Notes under the pieces: model-generated
What the model saw: the letters and a program-made list of their open reading frames with translations, nothing else
The model's database searches: none
What the model was told of the DNA's origin: nothing
Source of the DNA: Meghimatium bilineatum
Lineage: Eukaryota; Mollusca; Gastropoda; Stylommatophora; Philomycidae
NCBI GenBank assembly: GCA_034231615.1
Contig: CM067299.1
Coordinates: forward strand, 17,512,498 to 17,576,497
DNA length: 64,000 nt
Direction of reading: 5' to 3'
Made by a program: the position numbers and the translations under genes
Part shown: positions 49,730-61,490 of the stretch, piece by piece
Numbering within the stretch: position 1 is the stretch's first letter
Layout: every line of letters begins with the position of its first letter

Positions 49730-52700
49730 GTAAGTCTATAGACATTATTTATATACATAATAGTCTCTATAATCATTTTCTAGATTTTTCAGTTGTAATC
49801 AGCTGGGTGCTTGGCTTGGCAGTTGGCTTATTTTATAAGTCAGGCTAATTGAGAGTTAGAGTAGGCCTAATTTTTAATTGGAAATTATGTAAGACCGATA
49901 TGCAGATGATACCACTCTCTATAAAAAAAAACTTGCATGTCTAGAACATACACATAGCAATGAATGATTAGCGAAAACTTCTTTGGTTTACAGTGTAAAC
50001 ACTAAACGCCAGGCTAGACCTACTTATTTAATTTATTAAATTATTACACTTATACTATTTTCTTTGCATTAAAACTGCATCAAATTCAAATCATCCAATT
50101 CCATGTCAATCCAGTTCCAATAATGGTGACATACTACTGACAGCAACTACAGAAGAGTACATTCCTATTGTGAGGCAACCTTAAAGAAGGTATATATAGG
50201 CATAGGTGCAAATAGACTAGTACTAGAATATGGATCAACAGTGTGGACTTCAGCAGCCAACTCCCATCTACAAGCCCTGAACAAGGGACAAAATCAAGCA
50301 CTTCGCCTTATCCCAGACGCCATGAAGACGTCTCCCATAAATGAAATGGAAAAAATTACAGGCATCACCTCCTTACCATACAGGTGAGACACTTAAGACC
50401 ATGTCCATGCAGAAAAGTACAAGAGCATGCCAGCACATTCAATGAGGGCCGGATACTGTGACCTAGTCAGTGGAAGACTGAAGAGGTGCAGTTTTATACA
50501 CCGATCCAAAAAACTAAACAGAATATAAGGAAGAACTACCAGACATAACAAGAAAGATAACACCAACATTTTTTACAGTTCCGTGGGAGCAATATCCAAA
50601 TCTCATTATCAGAACTACCATAAACAACTACCACACTATGATAGAACTGAAAAATCTCCAAAAGAAAACAATAGTATGCAACATGATTGAAGATATGTAC
50701 CCCAGAGAAGCATGGATACAAGTATATACTGACAGGATCAGCAACCAGATCAGTAAAGAATGGAGGTGCTGGCATGTACATAAAATATCCAGAAAAATAA
50801 AATGAATCTACATGTTCACCAACTGGAATATTCTGCTCCAACTACTCTGCAGAAGTACAGGCTTTAAACATTGCTAAAAACACAAGCCATTGTCTCCAGG
50901 TGGTATTTTTACTGATGCTAAGTCTGTCCTACAAGCCCTTGGGAGCGATAACCTGCCAGACCTGAAGCTATACGAGAAGTGAGCATCCAAAGAAGGGTTA
51001 TACAGTGGATACTATCCCAATGTGGCATACCAGGAAATGAAGAGGCAGATAGGCTGGCAAAGGATGGAGCAACACAGGAACAAAAAGACCAACAAATCAC
51101 CTACCAAGAAAATAGGACCCTCATCAAAACCATTATTGTGGTAAATTTCCAACTTTCATATCCATATGTCAATGATGGAATCACACTTGCATTGAATAGT
51201 CACAGTTTGATATGTTTACTTGCGATCTTCGATCTCCAGATGTTTGAGAGTTTGTTAAAGGCGTTGGAGTTAGAGCGATTCAAGTCTTGATTTCTGAGTT
51301 AGTATCCCCCTCTGCTGTTATCTTGCTTCCCAAACATACGAAATTTGAAACATCTAGTGTATTATCATCTAGTTTAATTGATTCTGTCAGGCCAGTAAAG
51401 TTCATGGTTTTCGTTTTATGTGTGTTTATTTGAAGGCCTATCTGTAGCACAAAAAATTTGAGTCTTTCTTTTTTTTCTTGGAGATCTTGATGTGTTGAAG
51501 CATTATCATCTGCAAAGGTGAGATCTTCCAGGGTCTTGTTGTTTACCCATTTGATTCATAGTTGTTTTTGGTCTGCATTTCCTCATCACCCAGTCAATCA
51601 CAATGCAAAACAGTATTAGGGACAAAACACATCCTTGTTTTACTCCCAGTCACTGGGAACTAGCTTGAAAAACCACTTTCTGTTCTTACACAACAAGCCG
51701 TATCGGAGTAAAAAGCTTTCATGATATTGATGTATTTCGTCAGGATACTGTAAAGCGTACAAATTTTCCAGAGAGATGTTCTGTGTAGACTAAAAACTGC
51801 TTCTTGAGCATATATTCTTCTGTGTTTGTTTTTAAACTTCTGCAGATTAGCAGAATGTACTCCAGTGAATGACTTGCATTGTGCTATGGTTTACAGATTA
51901 ACTGCAATATCTGCACCATGCAGTCTGAAAATCAGGCTTTAGCATGTCCTATGGATCAACCTGACCCTCTATTAGATAGGACAGCCAACTTCACCCCCAT
52001 CCCTCCTTGGTCACCTCTTATCACATACCTGGCATGTAACAGTGCCACTATTCTTTTCTCACCATTTGGGCCTGGCAACGTATATGTCAGACAACAAGAC
52101 CTTCCCCAGTGTTGCATATCATATGTACCTAGAAATGATAAGGGAAGACATAGCAATCAGAGCCTGTATGTGTTTGTGTTATTCTTAAATCATTTATTTA
52201 TATGTATTTATTATTGCTGTTTTCTGATTATTTGTTCCAGGTTTTGGACCATTTAAAGGACATAAAGTCAATGCAAGCTGGGTTTCTGTACAGGAGTTAG
52301 CTAAGATAGGTCTGAATGTAGATCATGTTGAGCTTGTCATCTATGAAATTCCAGTAATATATGATGAGGTCAAAAAGATCATCCCACAGTTGTGGAAGAA
52401 ACATAAACCAGTGGTCAGTACAACTTATAATAATAGCTTTCTTCTTCTGTGTTATTCTCAAATTATTAGATTAGCATTATGTAGTTCGGTGAACAGAAAA
52501 TTAATTGTCTTGGTTTACAGCTCTGATGCGATATCTGCGCCTTTCGGCCTGACACATCCAAATATCTGTGTGGTTTCTTGGTCACTTTGACCCTAAATGG
52601 GATGGGAATGCCACTCCATAACCCTCTTAGTATCCTCTTGTGACATGCATGGTAGTTAAATGTTGTTGCTATTCTGTGCTCCCCTTTCAGTCCCCAGTAA

Positions 52701-55700
52701 TACATGAGTGTTTCAATTCTTTTTTCTTCCATCTTGGATATTCGACTTAAATTGCTGTGTTTGTTTGAAAGATATTGTTTATGAAGCTGAATCCGTGCAT
52801 TGGGAAGGATGCAATTGATTTGTGAATGTGGATGCAATATATCATATTAACCAAATTATAAATGTGTAGAATATGTATCTGTTAAAAAAATTTTCATTTC
52901 TTCATAGCTTCTTTAGCATTGTTCTCAAACTCCTGCTGGTTAGAAGTATGTAGTCCAGGTGATAGAATGCATTGTTCCATGGTTCACAACTTGGATATGA
53001 TATTTGTGCCTTTTTGTCTAACACATCACATCAGAGGAGTGTGGCTTTTTTGGTCTCTTTTGACACCAAACCTCCTTAGCTACCTCTTATGACATGCATG
53101 GCAAGTTACAGTACTGCTACTGTTTGATCCTTTATCAGAACCTGACAACACACATCTATCTTTATAGCTATTTCTTATGACTGGTGTCACTATAAAATAG
53201 CTATTTGCACAATTGTTACATCATTAAACTATGATCTTAGCTCATTTCGTACGTAAACAATGATTAATCGCTATAGATAATAAAAAAAATAATTTCAGGC
53301 GTATAAATGATATATCGCTATTGCAGAAAAGCCATTGAATATATTTTGTTTCTATCATAAATGAATTTGTATTAACTTATTTAGCAATTTAAAATTTTGA
53401 AAATTAGTTAGCAAAACAAAATCTGTGTGGTACCGTATGATTAGATGCAAGTGACATATTTATTTTTAATTAAAATTTTAACAAGGTAGGTGCAGATTCT
53501 CTTAAATTAGAAAAATGGCTTTATCTTCTACTAGTAAGAGAGCTCAAAGATTTATCAAACATCAGGCTTTATTGTATTTTGAGAGTTTTATTGCTGAAGA
53601 TATTATTTCAAGTGATGTGTCAAAAAACAACAGTGTTTTCGATTTTGACAATGGAGATTACAAACCTATTGAAAAAGAAATAGACTTAATATTATTGATA
53701 TGAGAAAAATAACAACTAAAAAATTCTAAAACTGTTCTCACTGCTATTGTTTCTGAAGAATTAGATAGGCATAGAGACAGCAATGATAATCTTGCACTCA
53801 TTTATTATTTATTAGGTGTCATGCCGGTTGACGTATGCGATCATGGCTCTCCACAGCTATCTATCTTCAGTATTATGTATCAAGATTGTTGTTGTTTCCC
53901 TGCCATGCCAGGTTGTTAAACTGTCTTAATATTTTTTCACGTTGTCGCCCTCTGTCTCTGTTGCCTTCACTCTTGCCATGTTCTCAAAACCTCGTCTCAT
54001 AACGTGGCCAAAAAATGAAAATTGTCTTTTTTTCTTATATTATTGATTAATCTTCATTTCACATTTGACTCTTTAACATCTCCAAATTAGTTTTCCTGGC
54101 AGTCCATGATATTCTCAGCATTCTTCAGTAAAACCACACATCTATTGCCTCTAATTTCCCACTTTCCTGTTTGTTTATTGTCCAAGACTTGCATCCATAT
54201 GTTAGTATAGGAGTTATATATGCACTACATTATGCATAAAATAGACCTAAGCCTAATAGTGATATTGAGGGGAATACAGTTCAACAGAATGTTTTTATTT
54301 GATCAATCTTTATTTAGATCCACTGCTTTTGGTATCCAAGCACCATTGAATGAAAATTAATCACTACTGTAACTGTTTGTTTACACTGCTGACAAGTGAT
54401 ATTACTGACAGTTTGGTAGCTAATATAAATGCTTATGCAGAAAATAAAATAAAAAGGCATCAGTACTCTTGAAGGATAAAGTATTTGTTGGTACTGTACA
54501 TTTAGTTGATAATGATGGTGCAGACAGTGTGCACAGTGCAGAAAACCAATGCTAAAAGAATGCAGCAGTTACTACTGTATGGGGTGTATAGACGAACCCC
54601 TAGCTGTGCCCCAAAGCATGTTTTAGAGCATATCATATGAAAAAATAGAAAAAATAAGGTATCATGTATATAGGGTCTAAATATGAATTTTCAGCTTTAG
54701 ACATACTAACTTTTAAAATCCAATACTTGAGAATAATTCGTAAAGTTTTACAATATTTTGTTCTGTGCTTAAATTTGACATGGAACACAAAAAATGGCAT
54801 AATACTAGGTAGTTGAACAGTTTACTTCAAATAAATTATGATCAGGAAATGGACAGTCAAGACATCTAATTTAGTAATATTGTATAGCAACATTTCAAGA
54901 CAAGTAAAATTGATGGGTGAGTAGAATAAAATACATGTCAAAAAAATTTATGTTTATCTAACATCCCTATTTGTGTAATTTTTGTATTTTCTTGTTACAA
55001 TTCTTATATTTGTATATTGTGTATGGATTCCACATTCAATTATCTTTCTTTTGATACCTTATATGACCTTCTATAACTAATGCTTTGTCTTAGAAAGCTT
55101 GTGCCTAAATCTTGTTGCAGTCCAAAAATTTAGCCTAAAATTAATTATGTCCAAACCCCAGAATAATTGTGTCCTGAAAGAGTTAAAAATTATAAGCATA
55201 AAAAATGAATGGGGGTTTTTTTTAAAAACATTTTACAAATCCAAAAATTTAGTGTTTAAAAATACACTGTTGTTGCTATCAACTTTTGTCAAACTTCCCC
55301 TAGTCAATAACTGTCAAACTTTTCTGACCATCTTCCCCCAATTGTTGACATAATTTATGGATAGCACCCTCAGTCAAAAAAATGCTGTATGTTGATGGCT
55401 ATGTCTTGAATAGGATATGCTAGCAATATTACTTTAAAAAGTCTTAATTTCTGGCTTTAGCATTCCCCATTTTTACTAAACATCTCCTAAAATGGCTTTA
55501 GATACCAAATGTGGTTCAATAGCATGGTCATCCTGAGCAAGTAATTTGTCAATAATCTAAACTTTTAGAGCTTAAATAGTAGTTTTTCCACAAGCACTGT
55601 TTAAAAACATGTTCTTGTCACATGTATGTAGAGTTAAAATATTTTGTTATATTGAACATAGGTGTATTTGTTCATAACTTGCCAAAAGCTGAAATTTTAA

Positions 55701-57124
55701 TTTGTATCATCAGCTCATGGTGCATGTTGGAGTATCTGGTGTAGCAAATGAACTAACACTGGAACAGCAAGCGCACAATGATGGTTATGACAGAGAAGAT
55801 GTACAAGGATTGATACCAAGCACCCGTATGTGTGTAGACGGGAGCTGTCACAATGTCATAGAATCTAGCATCGATTTGTCATTAGTTTGTGAAGAAATCA
55901 ATGCAGCTAACCATAAAGTGTGCTCTGTAGTGTCACATGATGCAGGCAGGTAATGTGAGCCTAACAATATGCACATTTCTGTAGTGTTTTTCTGTCCGTG
56001 TAAATAAAAGAGTGTCCATTATCACAAAATTGTGATGATAAATAGTGTTAATTTCTCAATAACAGAACTCTAGATGTGATATGGTCAGCAATATGCTGGT
56101 GACCTTTACTTGCCAAGATTTATTCTCATACTAATATTCATGATCAAGGGATATACCAGATGGCAAAATAAATAAATGAAGACCAAGAAAATTCTTCTCA
56201 GAACAACCATCAAAGAAGGTATGACTATGTGTCTCAACCCCATTAAAGAACTACAAATAGCAGCATCACATCGCTCAAACTTGAGAGCACTGGTTTCTAC
56301 CATATACCCTGTATTCAGTGCTGAATAAATATAAATATATTGATATGCATATAGGGAACCTATAAGGTAGTTACACAGAACACACAGTAATTTGTTTTAC
56401 TATTCACAGACCAAGTAATGGACACACATAAAATATAGATATTAGTGCACAAAATAGATAATTCAATGTTTGAACTGTAAGGTCTTTCTCTGGTTAAAAT
56501 TTTGATTTACTCGTGTTTTGTGTACTGTCATCTATATTTTTTCATGTGAATTAGACTAAATCAACATTTGAACCATAAGGTCTTTCTCAAGTTTAAATGT
56601 TGATTTACTCTGTTTTGTATACTTTCATCTATATTTTATTCGATATAGTCTTTTTGCCAACATTAAAGAGCTATCTTGTGTTCTGTGTAACTACCTTATG
56701 GTTATATAATTTTACTGCAGCCTCACTTGTTATCAATATGGGAAACCTAGCAGGAAAATATGTTTTAAGGGTAAACATAAACAGTTTTACAGTTCATAAA
56801 GCATAGACTAAATCACAAGAAACATTTTCAGACTTCATATGCTAATTTTTATCAGACCTCATAAGCTCATTTTTATTACCTCATATGTTAATTTTAAATC
56901 TTTTCTTATTATCTGTCACTAATTTTCTCACTGTCATAACAATCAATGATTGTTTTTATTTCAGATATCTCTGTGATTTCACATACTTTCAATCCTTGCA
57001 TACAAATAAAGATTGTACTGCATTCATACATGTTCCACCTCTTGATTCACCATATACAGCTATTGAATTAGCCACAGGATTGCGGACTGGCATACGTGCA
57101 ATGCTGAAACAAGTGCTTGTGTAA
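49696..57124 (+). CDS. PGPEP1: Pyroglutamyl-peptidase I, 4 coding exons
   Basis: Complete gene: exons 49696-49729, 52241-52413, 55714-55949, 56965-57124, all GT/AG, phases consistent, 603 nt = 200 aa plus TAA (human 209). A cytosolic cysteine peptidase of family C15 that removes N-terminal pyroglutamate from peptides. Signatures: CVVVTGFGPFKGHKVNASW, IYEIPV, MVHVGVSG, YLCDFTYF and FIHVPP. The triad is present: Glu86 (in LTLE), Cys151 (YLCDF) and His170 (FIHVPP). The ATG gives the short N-terminus usual for the family. It starts 466 bp from divergent VPS45. A Tc1-like element begins 33 bp after the stop codon, so the 3' UTR probably runs into it. No coding defect seen. Confidence 0.96.
50100..51150 (+). 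mobile_element. LINE with RNase H, in PGPEP1 intron 1
   Basis: Encodes VLEYGSTVWTSAANSHLQAL, NKGQNQALRLIPDAMKTSPI and EMEKITGITSLPYR, then decay, then the RNase H end RRVIQWILSQCGIPGNEEAD and RLAKDG. This is the post-RT part of a jockey/I-type LINE; in such elements the tail seen at 45780 follows. Same strand as the gene. Confidence 0.85.
51290..51765 (-). mobile_element. LINE RT fragment, minus strand
   Basis: Minus strand encodes NKTLEDLTFADDNASTHQDL, KERLKFFVLQIGLQINTHKT and LDDNTLDVSNFV: RT motif C (FADD) and the segment after it. Upstream KQGCVLSLILFCIVID-like residues mark motif B. RTE/CR1-like. Confidence 0.85.
51835..52130 (+). mobile_element. Family D repeat, PGPEP1 intron 1
   Basis: TAAACTTCTGCAGATTAGCAG, ATGGTTTACAGATTAACTGC, GGACAGCCAACTTCACCC, GGTCACCTCTTATCACATACC and CAGTGCCACTATTCTTTTC follow the family order. 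An open frame here is repeat-derived. About 110 bp before exon 2. Confidence 0.75.
52241..52413 (+). CDS. PGPEP1: PGPEP1 coding exon 2 (aa 12-69)
   Basis: After TTCCAG: GFGPFKGHKVNASWVSVQEL, then LVIYEIPVIYDEV and IPQLWKKHKPV. The donor is taken as GTCAGT at 52414, because a phase-0 end before LMVHVG is needed; GTGGTC three bases earlier would drop one Val. Confidence 0.93.
52445..52700 (+). mobile_element. Family D repeat, PGPEP1 intron 2
   Basis: TTCTCAAATTATTAGATTAG, TTCGGTGAACAGAAAATTAA, TGGTTTACAGCTCTGATGCG and CCTCTTGTGACATGCATGG; same orientation as the copies at 51835 and 52905. Starts about 30 bp after exon 2. Confidence 0.8.
52905..53150 (+). mobile_element. Family D repeat, third copy, PGPEP1 intron 2
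   Basis: TTGTTCTCAAACTCCTGCTG, ATGTAGTCCAGGTGATAGAA, GTTCACAACTTGGATATG and TACCTCTTATGACATGCATGG, ending TACTGCTACTGTT. Confidence 0.8.
53515..53703 (+). other. Unrecognised 62-codon frame, possible DNA-transposase start
   Basis: MALSSTSKRAQRFIKHQALL leads into an acidic stretch (DVSKNNSVFDFDNGDYKP) that decays after 53703. Further on, LLTSDITDSLVANINAYAEN (about 54390) faintly recalls a piggyBac transposase start, and GAGTTAA at 55179-55185 matches the TTAACTCTTTC ends seen elsewhere. This could be a decayed piggyBac-like element of 53500-55185, but the evidence is weak. Confidence 0.3.
53790..54260 (-). mobile_element. LINE remnant, minus strand
   Basis: Plus-strand text such as ATAACGTGGCCAAAAAATG (GHVMR region reversed), GGCAGTCCATGATATTCTC and GCATCCATATGTTAGTATAG is the reverse of the usual LINE C-terminal order. 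Heavily decayed, in PGPEP1 intron 2. Confidence 0.6.
55380..55430 (+). repeat. Family F SINE tail fragment
   Basis: TGTTGATGGCTATGTCTTGA and GGATATGCTAGCAA match the tails at 24680 and 37395 (minus). Confidence 0.55.
55714..55949 (+). CDS. PGPEP1: PGPEP1 coding exon 3 (aa 70-148)
   Basis: LMVHVGVSGVANELTLEQQA (catalytic Glu in LTLE), then a variable loop and VCSVVSHDAG plus a split Arg; donor GTAATG. Confidence 0.95.
56165..56335 (+). mobile_element. LINE family C 3' end
   Basis: A plus frame reads RPRKILLRTTIKEGMTMCLN and ASHRSNLRALVSTIYPVFS, matching RPRKTLCRTTIKEGMTMNLN at 62690-62990 (minus). In PGPEP1 intron 3 (55950-56964). Confidence 0.85.
56470..56700. repeat. Duplicated fold-back unit with hammerhead-like middle
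   Basis: AACATTTGAACCATAAGGTC...TCAAGTTTAAATGTT forms a short stem (ATCAACATTT / AAATGTTGAT) around a GGTCTTT core, and a diverged copy lies about 100 bp earlier at 56478. Layout resembles hammerhead stem I with a decayed core. Minus strand: TTGAGAA, AGACC, GGTTCAAA. Confidence 0.4.
56965..57124 (+). CDS. PGPEP1: PGPEP1 terminal coding exon 4 (aa 148-200)
   Basis: YLCDFTYFQSLHTNKDCTAF, IHVPPLDSPYTAIELATGLR and MLKQVLV before TAA; contains catalytic Cys and His. Confidence 0.95.
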
Positions 57125-57157
57125 TTCTTCTGAAATTTATATATATATATATATATA

Positions 57158-57991
57158 CCAGTATTCATTAAAAACGCACCACTGTGTTTTAAGCGCAGCA
57201 ATTGTTTGTGCTGAATTTGAAATACACAAAACAAGTAAATTTACAAATCTGATCCATTTACTGACCCAAATGTGCATTTTTCTAGAGTGAACAAATTCAG
57301 CACCATCACCTAAGCAGTTGTCTACACTAAGATTTAAAAAAACAAATGCTGGTACGTGGGACATCTGTTTTGCAAGTAAACTGAGTGAAGTCTCATTGCA
57401 CCTTGCTTGCGTTGACAGGTCTCCTAGTACCAGGTGTAAGAGTTGCTGTTAAGAAGCAGTCGCGCAGATGCATCCATTGAATTTGGCTATCTTGAGCAAC
57501 CATTTTTACACAAGGTGTACCAGGTCTTGGACAGTCATTGGTTGTAGCTGTAGCCAGAAATCTCTCTTTCAGCCTCACTATAGTGGAATGGTCATAATTA
57601 AAATGTCTTGCAACTTCTCTGGTCACCACACCACATTCCTCAACATACCGACAGCTTGCCATCACTCTTGTGAAAAAAGTTGAGGCATGGAAAATACAAA
57701 ACACTCTTTCTTTTGATGAAAACAAAATATGGTGTTTCACTCCCTGAAACTTTACTAATGTGCATGCCAAATTTCAACTTGATTCAACTAGTAATATGGC
57801 CAGAATTCAGAAATTTGATGTTTTGCACGTGAAGCACGCAAAATTGGAATGAAACATAACAACGACAATAAAACGTGAAAACATTAAAGTTAACCTGTAC
57901 ACATTTACGTGGTTACAAAATCGTTCATTGAAATAAATAATTCACGGGTGAAAATAGGCTATGCTTTTGGTGCGTTTTTAATGATTGCTGG
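57158..57991 (-). mobile_element. Tc1-like element, internally deleted, with TIRs
   Basis: Inverted ends CCAG(T/C)A(T/A) followed by TCATTAAAAACGCACCA on both sides, about 24 bp with two mismatches, next to TA (left) and TG (right). The minus strand encodes the N-terminal helix-turn-helix part (YVEECGVVTREVARHFNYDH, STIVRLKERFLAT). The DDE catalytic part is absent, so it is non-autonomous. It starts 33 bp after the PGPEP1 stop and carries AATAAA on the gene strand at 57932. Confidence 0.85.
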
Positions 57992-58198
57992 TGTGTGTGT
58001 GTTATATATATATATATATAGTGGGATCTTGTTGTAACAACTTGGTCCGGACCGACAAAATATGTATGTAATAACAGAAGTTCTCTATATACAGTACAAA
58101 CAATAGAAAATAGATAATTTGGGATTTTGAAATGTTATATAGAGAAATTTGTTATAAAAGAATGTGCTATAGAGGGATTCTACTGTGTATGTTTGTGT

Positions 58199-58233
<35 letters not shown>

Positions 58234-58239
58234 AATATA

Positions 58240-59610
58240 TATTGTTCAAAAAAGACTTGAGTTACCTTATTAAAAGATATTTGCTGATTGGACATCATTC
58301 AACCTATCAACTGTGTCCTCTTGGTTATTAACTTCTCATGGTTTCCTAAATTTTATTCACGTCATGAAAGAGGCCATAACCAAAACATTTTTTGCAGTAA
58401 CTCATGACAGGTTGATAAAAATTCTCTGAAACTTACTGAACACAAAACTCTCTGACCATATTATTTGAATGCCTATAATAGATTGATGGTCCTCAAAAAA
58501 ATGCTGAAAATTCAATGCACAAGTATCGTTCATCTCACAACAGAACAGCGATACATCATCATTGAATACTTACAGACTGGACAATCACATAGTGTAGTAG
58601 CCAGACAATTGAATATGGTTAGAAGTAATTATAGCAAAATATAGAAAAAAATAGCCGCCTTTAGAGGCGATTTAAACTGGCTCATTGACAGTCCTGCCAC
58701 GTTGTGGAAGACCCAGTGTCACAACTCTTACATGGTTGCATCACCCCAGGAATTGATTTGCATCTGTGTCCAGTCAATGCCAGCAGCTCATCGAATTTAA
58801 GATCAAATGTCCGCGGTCAGGAATCAGCTGCACAATGTTAGTCTTTTGGTTAGAAGACCCTACATCGTGGACCAGCATCGTCAATGGACTATTGGGAATG
58901 ACTGGAGACAGGTTTGGTTTAGTGATGAATCATTTTTTTGGTGCTCTAACGACACAATAAACAGAGAAGAGTTTACCGCAGAGTCTGTAAGCACAATGCC
59001 TAGAACAGCATTGATGAGGCTCCTCCACGCACATGGTGGAGGTGTAATGATGTGGGGGGACGATCAGCTTCATGGGAAGAAGTGACATGGTACAAATTGA
59101 AGGATACCTGAATGATACGTAGTTGAAATTGTTTGTACTCGAATCCTTCCAATTTTGGCTGCATGTGGATCGGTTTTTCAGCAGGATAACACTCTGCCTC
59201 ATGTAGCACAACTCACCACACAGTTACACGCGGAAAACAACGTCCAGACCATTTCATGGCCAGCCATGTCATCAGATATGAACCACATAGAACAGTTATG
59301 GGATGAATTTAACAGACAACTCCCACCAACAAGATGTGGCTGCAGTCAATCTCCAACAGGTGTCTCTTGCATTGCGAGAAGAGTGGGCAGCCATTCCACA
59401 ACAGATCCAACGGCTAATGGGATCCATGTCACAGAGATGTTCTCTGATAGAGGCCAGAGAAGGTTATACTCCTTACTGAAACGGAGGCTTCAGTTGCAAA
59501 AATAAACGTCCAAACCACATTTAATGAAAATCATTTCATTGTTAAAGTCTGAAAGGTTCTTCTTGTCAAGGTTGAAACATTAATTCCGTAAAATAAAGAT
59601 TTTTTACATG
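58240..59610 (+). mobile_element. Tc1-like transposon, decayed but nearly full length
   Basis: Encodes EQRYIIIEYLQTGQSHSVVA (helix-turn-helix), IVDQHRQWTIGNDWRQVWFS and DESFFWC (first catalytic Asp), GGVMMWG, VFQQDNTLPHVA (second Asp) and MNHIEQLWDEFNR (Glu), that is a D,D34E-type core. Several frameshifts and stops. Terminal repeats are not evident; both sides are AT microsatellite (58207-58230 and 59617-59680), as expected for TA-targeting. Confidence 0.88.
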
Positions 59611-59614
59611 TTTG

Positions 59615-59616
<2 letters not shown>

Positions 59617-59680
<64 letters not shown>
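59617..59680. repeat. (TA)n microsatellite
   Basis: Uninterrupted TA run of about 62 bp at the edge of the Tc1-like element. Confidence 0.97.
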
Positions 59681-59682
<2 letters not shown>

Positions 59683-59939
59683 AGTGTTTTTTATGTTTTT
59701 CTGGTTGACATGGATGTATATTTTTCTTGTTTTATATATGAAATGTTATGATATACAATGTTGTGATTCATGTTTTTAATGTACATAAAATACATTATAA
59801 AGTTTCATCCTAAAATGAAAAGCTGCAATTCTCCATAATTTTACCTTTAATAGAAAGACTAGTAAAGTTACAGTTAAGTTATTCTTTGTTACCTTCGGAA
59901 TAAGCATTATTAAAGTTACAATTATTCATTATAACATTA

Positions 59940-60480
59940 ATAGGACCCAAAACGTGTTAGGGCCATAGGGGTGCTACCCTGGGTACATCAGCAACAAAAT
60001 GCTTATCAAATAACTTATCCCCTACTATTCGGAGGAGTGTAGAAAAATCACATCCAGACCATTCCTTGATGTTATCAATCCAGGATTTTCTCTGTCCTCC
60101 TCTCCTTCTACCACTCTAGACTGTCCCTTCCAGAATAATTTTAGAAAGCGAGTCATGTCTTGTTACATGTCCAAACCAAACATGTTTATGTCGGTTCACC
60201 ACTGCCAAAAGTGGTTATTAAAATCCTGCAAGTTTGTGTATTTGCTGCCTGATAAATATATTTGTTTTGTGTTCCATATACTAACAGATGTATGTAGCAC
60301 TTCTTTTCAAAAGCCTGAATCCTTCTCTCTGCGTCTGCATTGAATGTCCAACTTTAACATAAAAGTATACTCCTCGCTGATGATCTGAATAGATTGATCT
60401 TTACTGTAATACTTACTTTTCCATATCATATTCAACCTTGTCATGGCAGCTATCGCCATCTTACAATTGTATTACTGTAC
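59940..60480 (-). mobile_element. LINE 3' region, minus strand
   Basis: Plus text CATTCCTTGATGTTATCAATCC (reverse of W-I-D-N-I-K-E-W), CTCCTCTCCTTCTACCACTC (RRRG stretch), AGTCATGTCTTGTTACATG (CNKTRL-like) and AAACCTGAATCC-type spacing follow the reversed LINE C-terminal order. Decayed. Confidence 0.65.
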
Positions 60481-61490
60481 ACATTACCTAATTCTTCATT
60501 ACCTTCCATAGAAAGATGATTACAGTTATAATTCTTCGTTATATTACCCTCAGTAGAAACTAGTGCTAGGAAAAATAATTCATCTGATAGTGACTGCCCA
60601 CAGTACCAGGTTTGTGGTGAATACACTTAAACACTTATATCCCTGCTTTTCTGTTCAATGAAGGTAATCCTTGGGGATGTATTTTTCCTTATATTTGCCT
60701 GTAGTAGAAATACCAATAAAGTTTCTATTGTTTTTTTTTAGATACATTAATGTCACAATTCATCACTCATAGTCTTCAACGAAGGTAAATTGTACAAAAT
60801 GTGGTCAACCTTGATTTGTTAATAATATTTCCTTGTTCATAAATTTGTTGATATTCATTTCATTATATATGTATATTTAATTTCACAGACATGTCCTTCT
60901 CAAACATCACAGCTGTTATTATTTTTCTCCTATATTACAAGCTTTTCACACTTTTCCCATTCATACACATCACACATTTTTCCCATTCATACACATCACA
61001 CATTTTTCACATTCTCACTCATCATAAACGTGTATCATTCATATGCATCACATACCTTGATAATTCCTATCCTACAATCATATATTCTGTGGCATGTGTG
61101 TTAAACCACAACTACAAAATGCCTGAACATAAGAGGCAGCTTGTGTCAGGACTGCTGTTAGATTTTATTTAGTCACTTTATTATGATGTCAGATGTTGCA
61201 GGATTAACAGTTTCTTATAGTAAATTTGTACTCTTGTTTTTCTTACTATATATTGCACCTAGAGATAATGTTATATAATAACAAATCACTCTTAGAACCC
61301 CTCAGAGTAGGAGGCTTCCTCTCAAGTTATTGCATGCACTCATTGAGAGTATAAGTTTTCTAGGTTAGAAAGAAAGCTTGAAGAAACTAACCCTACTGCA
61401 CATGGGTAATAAGATAACACTCTTGTGATTCCTGGGGATCATGACTAACAAACATCACTATTTCATTTTCTATAGAGTTGACTTGACTTT
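60480..61490. other. AT-rich DNA, one short direct repeat
   Basis: CATTCATACACATCACACATT occurs twice at about 60960-61000 with a third degenerate unit. A diverged CCTGGGTATG-family stretch lies at 61310-61440. No gene is seen; short frames (60891-61172) lack features. Confidence 0.5.

Noticed and set aside
51879-52256. 125-aa frame overlapping PGPEP1 exon 2
   Set aside because: It lies in a family D repeat and enters the exon in another frame; exon 2 is fixed by splice phase and homology.
56989-57364. Minus frames over PGPEP1 exon 4
   Set aside because: Shadows of the exon and of the Tc1 terminal repeat plus AT microsatellite.
58766-59505. Host gene made of overlapping plus frames
   Set aside because: DESFFW, QQDN and NHIEQLWDE identify a Tc1-like transposase, with several frameshifts.
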